Assembly (NCBI GenBank): GCA_009925805.1
Contig: RFQF01000037.1
Coordinates: 1-13,787, forward strand
Source of the DNA: Flavobacteriia bacterium
Lineage (GTDB): Bacteria > Bacteroidota > Bacteroidia > Flavobacteriales_D > Crocinitomicaceae
Length of the DNA: 13,787 bases
Direction of reading: 5' to 3'
A program made the translations under genes and the position numbers. The notes beneath the pieces were generated by a model that searched no databases, had not been told where the DNA came from, and saw only the letters and a list, made by a program, of their open reading frames with translations. Shown piece after piece: positions 1 through 6,164 of this stretch. Position 1 is the stretch's first letter; each line of letters opens with the position of its first letter.

Positions 1-18
1 AGAGACGGTACCGTCTCT
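1..18. repeat. Perfect 18-bp palindrome
   Basis: Bases 1-18 (AGAGACGGTACCGTCTCT) equal their own reverse complement, centred on GGTACC. The palindrome lies wholly inside the peroxidase coding sequence, over the codons for conserved residues R-D-G-T-V-S, so it may be coincidence. It does not extend to the right, because base 19 would need a T at position 0 whereas the conserved Cys codon expected next implies an A. Confidence 0.85.
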
Positions 19-183
19 AGACAGCCGAGGATCAAAAAACAAAGCCCTGCCCAGGGCAATTTTCTCTTGGGAATTGGGATTATCTGGGGGAGCCGGGATA
101 TAGGACGAGAATTCTTCGGAAGTATCGCAGGCTCCGAGGAAAACAAGCAAGCTTAGAAGAAATAAAACGCGACCTTGGCTCAC
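1..183 (-). CDS. Di-heme cytochrome c peroxidase family lipoprotein (MauG/CcpA/MbnH-like), N-terminal fragment cut by the window edge
   Basis: The first 61 codons of a gene that continues past the left edge. It starts with GTG at 183, sharing GTGA with the stop of the upstream MbnP-like gene (4-nt overlap), so the two are almost certainly co-translated. The N-terminus has a hydrophobic stretch (about residues 6-18) ending in a lipobox L-G-A-C with C19, predicting a lipoprotein. After a Pro/Asn-rich linker comes LGRALFFDPRLSRDGTVS (residues 44-61). This is the hallmark segment just before the first CxxCH haem motif in bacterial di-heme peroxidases of the MauG/CcpA superfamily. The haem motifs themselves lie outside the window. 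In this family the enzyme uses two c-type haems to reduce H2O2 or, in MauG and MbnH, to oxidise a tryptophan in a partner protein. Pairing with an MbnP-like neighbour suggests the MbnH-like role, but the visible part cannot separate MbnH-like from ordinary CcP. Confidence 0.85.
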   Translation of the reverse strand, partial: MSQGRVLFLLSLLVFLGACDTSEEFSSYIPAPPDNPNSQEKIALGRALFFDPRLSRDGTVS

Positions 184-1145
184 GGGGTAATTAAACACTT
201 TTTGGAACCTAAAATGCCGTATTGCGCATCCAACAAAACGAAGGAATAGATTCCATTTTCCAACGAAAGGGTTTCTTGAATAGGCTCGTGCGAAAGGCTC
301 ACTTCCAGCATTTTTCTTCCAGCAATGTCATAAGCGATAAGCCATTCCGCACCGGTGTTTTGGATGAAAACCGTTTGATTAAAAAAGTAAAACTTCGGAT
401 CTTTAAGGGTTGAAGCCTGAGCTGTTTGAGGTTGAGTGAACACGGGGTATTGGTTAATGTTCGCCATGACCGAGTCGTTTAACCCCGTTTCTCCATGCAA
501 TACACCAACGGTTCCCAAGGGCATATTCCGAAGCCACTGATCAAGGTGGCACTCCAAATAGATATCTTGCTGATTCAGGCTTGTTTGTGTGGCGACAATG
601 GGCAGGTTGACCACGCGCTGGTTATGATTCCCCAAATTATGCAGTTCGAAGTATGCATCCACCTGTTGGTCATTGTTGGAATCAGCATTCCCTCCTACCA
701 CCATGTGCATGTACCCAAATTGCCAACCCCAATACATGCTCGGAGATTGAAAACTGAGCGGATGGTTCAAGGGATAGGATGAAATATCTTGGGCCTCTGA
801 GCCCTGCTGCGTATTCAAACGCGCTGGAACGCCGACCATGAATTGGATACTGTCCAGGTGTTGTATTGGATAATTACCTAGATAAAACCCTTGTTGTGTT
901 GGGGTAAGAAGGAATACACTGGGGGTGATGGCCGTGGGATTTCCTCCATCGTGAAACAGGACAATATCCGATACGTAGTAATTAAAATGTTCCACGTTAA
1001 ACAAGGTTCCATTGAGCGTATAAAGGTTAGTTTGAAGCTGAACCTCTTGATTTCCACATTTGGGTTGTAGGTGCAAGAACACTTCGGTTTGCGCCTGGAT
1101 TAAATGAGTGAAGCCCGAAAGTAGAATAATCAAATAAATTTTCAC
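180..1145 (-). CDS. MbnP-like family protein with T9SS type A sorting domain
   Basis: A 321-residue secreted protein. It starts at GTG 1145, sharing GTGA with the stop of the upstream methyltransferase. Residues 1-19 form a signal peptide (hydrophobic run ending QAQ). Residues about 21-235 match the MbnP-like domain: an early G-N-x-x-V-x-L strand, the F-N-Y-Y-V-S-D segment (54-60), the aromatic M-Y-W-G-W-Q-F-G-Y motif (137-145) and an E-L-H-N-L-G motif (168-172). Residues about 250-321 look like a T9SS type A C-terminal domain, with Y-D-I-A-G-R-K, then L-x-N-G-I-Y, and a Lys pair near the end. MbnP of methanotrophs binds copper and carries a tryptophan converted to kynurenine by its di-heme partner MbnH; W139 and W141 here are the obvious candidates. 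The next gene encodes a di-heme peroxidase-like lipoprotein. The T9SS tail implies export across the outer membrane rather than periplasmic residence. Family assignment is fairly sure; metal and modification chemistry are inferred. Confidence 0.82.
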   Translation of the reverse strand: MKIYLIILLSGFTHLIQAQTEVFLHLQPKCGNQEVQLQTNLYTLNGTLFNVEHFNYYVSDIVLFHDGGNPTAITPSVFLLTPTQQGFYLGNYPIQHLDSIQFMVGVPARLNTQQGSEAQDISSYPLNHPLSFQSPSMYWGWQFGYMHMVVGGNADSNNDQQVDAYFELHNLGNHNQRVVNLPIVATQTSLNQQDIYLECHLDQWLRNMPLGTVGVLHGETGLNDSVMANINQYPVFTQPQTAQASTLKDPKFYFFNQTVFIQNTGAEWLIAYDIAGRKMLEVSLSHEPIQETLSLENGIYSFVLLDAQYGILGSKKCLITP

Positions 1146-1918
1146 ACGCCTTTTTTTGCAATATACAACACCTCATCGGAAGAAATTCTGAAGCGCTCGA
1201 AGATTTTCGCATCTATATGATTCTTCAACCAGAACGTTTCCACTTCAAAACCAGCATCGCGCAAATAATCGGGATAATCTTTACCAAACAAGCGTACGTG
1301 GTCTTTTTGCCAGTAATGTTTTTCGCGATCTTCCGGACTTACAATCGTTGGGTCCTCGTAGGTGGTTTCGCGGTTCATGTCTTGGGGCACCTGCATAATC
1401 GCCCAACCGCCTGGTTTCATAACCCTAAAAAGTTCCCGCATGCATTGGCGAGGGTCATTGACATGTTCCATAACGTGGTTGCAAAAGACCACATCAAAAC
1501 GATTATCCTCCAAAGGAATCTGATGCAAGTCAAAATGCATGTCCGCAATTGGCGATTCGATGTCTGCGGTGAGGTAGTTCAAATTCGCTTGCTTTTTAAA
1601 AATCGGCAGAAAACATTGCTCCGGAGCCATGTGCAGTACATTGAGGGAGGCTGCTGTAAAAAAAGAGCTATAATCGCGCAAATAAAGCCACATGAGCCGA
1701 TGGCGCTCTAAGGTCAAATCGTAGGGACACAGCACATTTTCGCGGTGCGCTACGGCAGAGCCATACGATAAAAACTTGGAAAACGTTCGGTTGCAAACCG
1801 GGCATTCTACCTTATTTCCTCGGTAAATCCAGGGGGCAAAAAATTTGAAAACATAACTCAAGCGAATGAGCCAAGGACGGGGTAAAGCGTTCAGTAAAAA
1901 CTTATAGAGCTTTTTCAC
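1142..1918 (-). CDS. Class I SAM-dependent methyltransferase with N-terminal zinc-ribbon-like cysteines
   Basis: A 258-residue protein. The GTG start at 1918 is well fixed: an in-frame TGA lies two codons upstream and the next in-frame Met is residue 77. The N-terminus is basic and hydrophobic (1-32), followed by C-P-V-C (C39, C42) and a further C-P pair (C64), resembling a small metal-binding knuckle. The Rossmann-type methyltransferase domain covers about 90-240: V-L-H-M-A-P-E (94-100, motif I variant), acidic D119 after the second strand, F-D-V-V-F-C-N-H-V-M-E-H-V (141-153), and M-K-P-G-G (167-171). This matches the Methyltransf_11/25 type acting on small molecules, lipids or sugars. The substrate cannot be told from sequence. 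It is the first gene of an operon with the MbnP-like protein and the di-heme peroxidase; whether it works with them is unknown. A TAnnTTTG box lies just before the start. Confidence 0.85.
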   Translation of the reverse strand: MKKLYKFLLNALPRPWLIRLSYVFKFFAPWIYRGNKVECPVCNRTFSKFLSYGSAVAHRENVLCPYDLTLERHRLMWLYLRDYSSFFTAASLNVLHMAPEQCFLPIFKKQANLNYLTADIESPIADMHFDLHQIPLEDNRFDVVFCNHVMEHVNDPRQCMRELFRVMKPGGWAIMQVPQDMNRETTYEDPTIVSPEDREKHYWQKDHVRLFGKDYPDYLRDAGFEVETFWLKNHIDAKIFERFRISSDEVLYIAKKGV

Positions 1919-1922
1919 CCTT

Positions 1923-1930
1923 CAAATTTA
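1923..1930 (-). promoter_or_regulatory. Candidate Bacteroidota -7 box (TAnnTTTG) ahead of the methyltransferase operon
   Basis: On the minus strand TAAATTTG matches the Bacteroidota sigma-factor -7 consensus TAnnTTTG. It lies only 4 nt before the GTG start at 1918, in the 80-bp divergent gap facing the DUF4421 gene. If used, the mRNA would be nearly leaderless. I see no convincing TTTG -33 box at the usual spacing, so this is tentative. Confidence 0.25.
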
Positions 1931-1998
1931 CAATAAAAGAACCAAGAAACTTTCGGAAGTATTGCAACCTACAACGCCCCGATTGCGTAGGCTTTTAT

Positions 1999-3021
1999 AT
2001 GCGACTTGCTTGTTGTTTCCTACTCTTATTCATGGCGCATGGAGGCGTTTGGTCTCAGGAAAACTTTTCGGTGGAGGATTTCAGAAACCAACATGTAATC
2101 TACACGGACCTTGGTATCAGTCCCGCACCGTTTACTTTGCATTATCCTTTTTCAAAAGATATCAAATCACTGCATTACAAAAACAACTTTAAACCCATTC
2201 TAGGTATCGCGTACGCATACAAATGGTTCAGTTTACGCATTTCTTTTCCTGTCTTACCGGGTTTCCGCAATGTGGCGCTTTATGGAAAAACCAAGCTATT
2301 TTCACTTGGATTTGATTATTCGTTCAAACGGATATATACCGACTTTGATTTCAGAATTAACTCAGGATACGCATTAAAAAACGCCCTAGACTTTGATTCC
2401 TCTTTGTCGAAGGCGAATCCAAATTCCCTCATGCCCAGTTTGGGTTCATTAAATCTATCGGCCAACCTTTGGTATTTTAATCACGACGATTACAAAATGA
2501 ATGCGCTTCTGGGTAAACGCGCCCATTTCAATGGGGAGGTGCACACGTGGTACCTTAAAGGAACCTTGAATTTTTTTGGCGTCACCAACAACAATGCACC
2601 TCTGATTCCTACCCTACTCCATGATTATTCCAACGACAAAACGCGTGCAACCGCATTATCTTCCTTCGATTTTGGTGCGATTCCAGGCTATGCTTACGCC
2701 AATAGGATTCGAAATTGGCAATTTTCAGGTTGGGCAGGTATTGGACCGGTTATTCAATCTAAATTTTATGTGCTTGAAGAGAAGACAAACGGCTACCTTG
2801 GTCTAGCTCCTCGTTATGACATTCGTTTTGTTGGCGGCTATTCAACAAACAGTCAGTTTATTTTACTCACGGCTTTTTTCGACAACAAATCGATTCGTTT
2901 TAATGAGCTTCGCTACAACCAATTTTTTTATACCCTTCGGCTTGTTGCGGGAATTCGAATTACTTCTAAAAAAGTTCTGAAAGAAGCGCATCCGAAACGA
3001 TCGCTGGTAAGGTTATTTTAA
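1999..3021 (+). CDS. DUF4421 family protein, probably an outer-membrane beta-barrel
   Basis: A 340-residue protein starting at ATG 1999, with a signal peptide M-R-L-A-C-C-F-L-L-L-F-M...W-S-Q (1-20). The body shows the alternating aromatic/polar pattern of antiparallel transmembrane beta strands and segments typical of DUF4421 in Bacteroidota: a K-P-I-L-G-I-A-Y-A-Y-K-W-F-S-L segment (about 65-80), then a G-K-T-K-x-F-S-L-G-F-D-Y strand and a tyrosine-rich R-I-Y-T-D-F-D-F strand. The end (residues about 305-328) is again strand-like. Function is unknown for the family; an outer-membrane location is inferred from the signal peptide and strand pattern. It diverges from the methyltransferase operon across about 80 bp. 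Its last 56 bp (2966-3021) overlap the 3' end of hutU in antisense, so no separate terminator fits between the two genes. No clear Shine-Dalgarno sequence is visible. Confidence 0.72.
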   Translation: MRLACCFLLLFMAHGGVWSQENFSVEDFRNQHVIYTDLGISPAPFTLHYPFSKDIKSLHYKNNFKPILGIAYAYKWFSLRISFPVLPGFRNVALYGKTKLFSLGFDYSFKRIYTDFDFRINSGYALKNALDFDSSLSKANPNSLMPSLGSLNLSANLWYFNHDDYKMNALLGKRAHFNGEVHTWYLKGTLNFFGVTNNNAPLIPTLLHDYSNDKTRATALSSFDFGAIPGYAYANRIRNWQFSGWAGIGPVIQSKFYVLEEKTNGYLGLAPRYDIRFVGGYSTNSQFILLTAFFDNKSIRFNELRYNQFFYTLRLVAGIRITSKKVLKEAHPKRSLVRLF

Positions 3022-4957
3022 GCATGGGTTCCTGCTTCATTGCTCGTTCAATAGCAAACCGAGCATTCGGATTCCTTGCCCAATTCCGCCGTGCAATACC
3101 GTTATTCACGTCCCAATGAAGCATCATATGTAAATTATGTTCCGACCGCTCGGAGCCATCCAACACCATCCCGAACCCGCCATTGATCACCTCACCCCAT
3201 CCCACGCCTCCTCCATTATGAACCGAAACCCAGGTGGCACCGCGAAAGCCATCTCCAATAACATTTTGTATCGCCATGTCTGCGGTAAAGCGGGAACCAT
3301 CGTAAATGTTGCTTGTTTCTCGGTAGGGCGAATCGGTACCCGAAACGTCGTGGTGGTCCCTTCCTAATATAATGGGGCCTATTTCTCCATTCGCGATGGC
3401 TTGATTGAACGCGGCGGCAATGCGCATACGTCCCTCGGCATCTGCGTACAGAATTCGGGCTTGTGAACCCACGACGAGGTTATTCTCTTTTGCGTTTTTT
3501 ATCCATTGAATGTTATCTTCCAACTGCAATTTGATTTCTTCTGGCGCCTCGGTTACCATTGCTTCCAGCACCGCTTGCGCAATGCGGTCGGTTGTTTCAA
3601 GATCTATTGGATTCCCCGAAGCACAAACCCATCGAAAAGGCCCGAAGCCATAATCAAAACAAAAGGGTCCCAAAATATCCTGAACATAGGACGGATACTT
3701 AAACTCGGTTCCCTTCATTACTTCAGCCCCTGCGCGCGAGGCCTCGAGTAAAAACGCATTCCCATAATCGAAAAAATACGTGCCTCTTTCCGTGTGTTTG
3801 TTGACAATTTCTACATGCCTTCGTAACGATTCATACACTTTTTCTTTGAATTCTTCGGGCTTGTTGGCCATCCATGCGTTGGCTTCCTCGTATGAAAGCC
3901 CAACAGGGTAATAGCCTCCTGCAAACGGGTTATGCAAGGAGGTTTGGTCGGACCCCAAATCCACAAAAATACCTGCTTGATCGAACGCTTCCCATACTTC
4001 AATTACATTTCCCAAGTAAGCGATAGACACCACTTCACCCGAAGCAAGGGCTTGGCTCACTCTCTGGCACAAGGTTGGAATAACGGAAATCACTTCATCC
4101 ACCCATCCTTGAGCGTGCCGTGTTTGAACCGCCTTTGGGTTCACCTCAGCCGTTACACTTACTACCCCAGCAATATTTCCTGCCTTGGGTTGCGCCCCGC
4201 TCATTCCCCCCAATCCTGCAGTTACAAACAGCTTCGTCTTAGCGTTTTTATCGCATTTGGCAAAACGCCGCAATGCGTTGAGCACAGTGATGGTCGTGCC
4301 GTGCACAATTCCCTGCGGACCAATGTACATATACGACCCCGCTGTCATTTGCCCGTATTGGGTTACACCCATCGCATTGAATTTTTCCCAATCGTCAGGT
4401 TGGCTGTAGTTGGGAATCATCATTCCGTTCGTTACCACCACCCTAGGAGCATTTCGATGCGAAGGGAACAAACCCATAGGATGCCCAGAATACATCACCA
4501 AGGTTTGTTCCTCGGTCATTTCCGAGAGGTACTGCATCGTGAGTAAATACTGCGCCCAATTTTGAAACACGGCCCCGTTGCCCCCGTAGGTAATCAACTC
4601 ATGCGGATGTTGGGCCACCGCAGCATCGAGGTTGTTCTGGATCATCAACATGATGGCTTTAGCCTCCAAACATTTTCCTGGATATGCGTCGATTGGGCGC
4701 GCTTTCATGGCGTAATCCGGACGAAATCGATACATATAAATTCTTCCATAATCCATGAGTTCTTGGGCAAACTCCGGCGCTAGGGAAGCATGAAGCGCTT
4801 CGGGAAAATACCTTAAAGCATTCCGAATTGCCAGTTTCTTTTCCGCTAACGTAAGCATGTCCTTGCGTTTTGGGGCATGGTTCACCTCCGCGTCATAGCC
4901 TGGGTGCACCGGAAGTTGTTGCGGAATTCCTTGCCTGATTTGTTCTTGAAACGTCAT
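2966..4957 (-). CDS. hutU: Urocanate hydratase (urocanase), long type
   Basis: Second enzyme of histidine degradation: adds water to urocanate to give imidazolonepropionate, using tightly bound NAD+ as an electrophile, in the cytoplasm. It has 663 residues from ATG 4957, which shares ATGA with the stop of the upstream methylase. An in-frame extension to 5026 exists but lies inside that gene and lacks family similarity. Motifs: G-G-N-G-A-V-F-Q-N-W (125-134), S-G-H-P-M-G-L-F-P-S (157-166), Y-I-G-P-Q-G-I-V-H-G-T (211-221), glycine-rich G-L-G-G-M-S-G-A-Q (248-256), F-G-P-F-R-W-V-C-A-S-G (438-448), R-D-H-H-D-V-S-G-T-D-S-P (533-544) and H-N-G-G-G-V-G-W-G-E-V (580-590). It is longer than the roughly 555-residue Pseudomonas type. 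Where that type has ARICWLGYGER it reads ARILYADAEGR (500-510), without the cysteine, as I recall for the animal-like long clade. No hutH, hutI or hutG lies in the window. Confidence 0.95.
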   Translation of the reverse strand: MTFQEQIRQGIPQQLPVHPGYDAEVNHAPKRKDMLTLAEKKLAIRNALRYFPEALHASLAPEFAQELMDYGRIYMYRFRPDYAMKARPIDAYPGKCLEAKAIMLMIQNNLDAAVAQHPHELITYGGNGAVFQNWAQYLLTMQYLSEMTEEQTLVMYSGHPMGLFPSHRNAPRVVVTNGMMIPNYSQPDDWEKFNAMGVTQYGQMTAGSYMYIGPQGIVHGTTITVLNALRRFAKCDKNAKTKLFVTAGLGGMSGAQPKAGNIAGVVSVTAEVNPKAVQTRHAQGWVDEVISVIPTLCQRVSQALASGEVVSIAYLGNVIEVWEAFDQAGIFVDLGSDQTSLHNPFAGGYYPVGLSYEEANAWMANKPEEFKEKVYESLRRHVEIVNKHTERGTYFFDYGNAFLLEASRAGAEVMKGTEFKYPSYVQDILGPFCFDYGFGPFRWVCASGNPIDLETTDRIAQAVLEAMVTEAPEEIKLQLEDNIQWIKNAKENNLVVGSQARILYADAEGRMRIAAAFNQAIANGEIGPIILGRDHHDVSGTDSPYRETSNIYDGSRFTADMAIQNVIGDGFRGATWVSVHNGGGVGWGEVINGGFGMVLDGSERSEHNLHMMLHWDVNNGIARRNWARNPNARFAIERAMKQEPMLKITLPAIVSDALLSELF

Positions 4958-5679
4958 AATCCTTGTGATTTTCCGATTAAAAATACCACGGGCACCTTTG
5001 AAATATCCCAAGCATGTTCGCGCCAATCAACCACGGTCATGGTTTGGATGCGTTGTTGAGGAAGCGTCAAATTTGCCGCGATGCAAAGTTCGGTGGTATC
5101 GGCCAATTCGTTGAGCAGGTCTTCCAGAACATTCATATTTCGAAACGGCGTATCCATAAAAAGATGGGTAATACCGGTTCGGCGGGTTTCCATTTCCATG
5201 GTTTTCATTCCACGAATGCGGTCTTTTCGTTCCTTCGGTAAATACCCATGAAATTGAAAAGATTGCCCTGAAAAACCGGAGGCCATCAAAGCTAATAGAA
5301 AAGAAGAAGGTCCTACTAAAGGATGCAGGTGAATTCCTTGGGTATGACAAAGTGCTACAAGGTCCGCACCAGGGTCGGCGATGCCGGGACAACCCGCCTC
5401 CGAGATAATACCTAAATCATTTCCTTGAATTACCTGCAGCAGCATCGCCATGAGGTCGTCTTTGGAACTGCGCTTATTCAGCATGAAAAAAGTAGATTCA
5501 TCGATGGGAAAGGAACGGTCCAATTTTCGCAACAAACGTCTGGCCGATTTTAGATCTTCTACGGCGAAATAACGCAATTTTGCCACGATTTCACTCACGT
5601 GGTGCGGAAGGATGTCGCTGGTGCTTTCTCCGCCGAGCGTATTAGGAATCAAATACACGGAACCTTTCTTAATGCTCAT
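4954..5679 (-). CDS. RsmI-like SAM-dependent methyltransferase (tetrapyrrole methylase fold)
   Basis: A 241-residue protein of the tetrapyrrole (corrin/porphyrin) methylase superfamily, nearest to RsmI (COG0313), the enzyme that 2'-O-methylates 16S rRNA C1402. It keeps S-E-A-G-C-P-G-I-A-D-P-G (93-104), V-G-P-S-S-F-L-L-A-L-M-A-S-G-F (122-136) and F-H-G-Y-L-P (143-148). These form the SAM site and the RsmI-type core. The N-terminal region departs from classic RsmI: where RsmI reads ATPIGNLEDIT it reads I-P-N-T-L-G-G-E-S-T (11-20), and the usual A-E-D-T-R is V-E-D-L-K (40-44). The protein is also shorter than typical RsmI (about 280). It therefore looks like the second, RsmI-like paralogue common in Bacteroidota, with an undefined substrate. 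The ATG at 5679 overlaps the phosphatase 3' end by 11 nt and the stop overlaps the hutU start by 4 nt, so translational coupling is likely. Confidence 0.85.
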   Translation of the reverse strand: MSIKKGSVYLIPNTLGGESTSDILPHHVSEIVAKLRYFAVEDLKSARRLLRKLDRSFPIDESTFFMLNKRSSKDDLMAMLLQVIQGNDLGIISEAGCPGIADPGADLVALCHTQGIHLHPLVGPSSFLLALMASGFSGQSFQFHGYLPKERKDRIRGMKTMEMETRRTGITHLFMDTPFRNMNVLEDLLNELADTTELCIAANLTLPQQRIQTMTVVDWREHAWDISKVPVVFLIGKSQGL

Positions 5680-6133
5680 GGGATAAGTCGTTGATTAGTG
5701 CTTCGGTGGCCGCATCCACTAAGGCCAATACCTGTTGAAAATCCTCCGTGTTTCCATAGTAAGGGTCGGGAACTTCTGCGGATTCATTCGGGTTCAAATG
5801 GTTCAGCAAAAGTGCTACTTTGTGGCGGTCGCTGTCTTGCTTTGCTAGGGATAGAACGTTGTCACGGTTGCGATGATCCATCACATATATGCGGTCAAAA
5901 CGTTGAAAATCTGCTGAGGTAAACTGCCGTGCACGCAAGGAAGTCAAATCGATCCCTGCTTTTCGGGCGGTTTGAATCATGCGCGAATCCGGAGGTGAAC
6001 CTGCGTGATCCTTCGCGGTGCCAGCAGAATCCACTTCCCACGGCAGTCCACGTTCCACGATTTTGTGCCGCAACATTCCTTCGGCAAGCGGGGAACGGCA
6101 GATATTTCCGAGGCAAACCATTAAAATGCGCAT
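5669..6133 (-). CDS. Low-molecular-weight protein tyrosine phosphatase
   Basis: A 154-residue cytoplasmic phosphatase with the complete LMW-PTP signature. The P-loop is C-L-G-N-I-C-R-S-P (7-15), with nucleophile C7 and phosphate-binding R13. The general-acid loop is V-P-D-P-Y-Y-G (121-127), with D123. D-S-A-G-T (35-39) is also typical. Length is normal for the family (about 150-160). I chose ATG 6133; a TTG two codons further upstream (6139) is possible but adds nothing conserved. It lies 31 bp downstream of the glycosyltransferase and overlaps the RsmI-like gene by 11 nt, so it belongs to the same run. Relatives dephosphorylate tyrosine kinases that control polysaccharide export (Wzb/Ptp type) or act as arsenate reductases. 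There is no kinase or ars gene here, so the substrate is open. A TATTTTTG sequence (TAnnTTTG pattern) at 6137-6144 on the coding strand may be an internal promoter. Confidence 0.93.
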   Translation of the reverse strand: MRILMVCLGNICRSPLAEGMLRHKIVERGLPWEVDSAGTAKDHAGSPPDSRMIQTARKAGIDLTSLRARQFTSADFQRFDRIYVMDHRNRDNVLSLAKQDSDRHKVALLLNHLNPNESAEVPDPYYGNTEDFQQVLALVDAATEALINDLSHEH

Positions 6134-6164
6134 AAGCAAAAATACAACAAATTAAAGCAGCCAA

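Noticed and set aside
1217..1711. A 164-codon open frame opposite the methyltransferase
   Set aside because: Antisense shadow of a clear methyltransferase; its translation has no recognisable domain or signal.
3932..4546. A 204-codon open frame opposite hutU
   Set aside because: Shadow of the strongly conserved urocanase; low-complexity His/Arg/Ser-rich translation with no family features.
4958..5026. A 23-residue N-terminal extension of hutU to an upstream in-frame start
   Set aside because: It lies entirely within the RsmI-like gene, shows no urocanase similarity, and the ATG at 4957 forms a standard ATGA coupling with that gene's stop.
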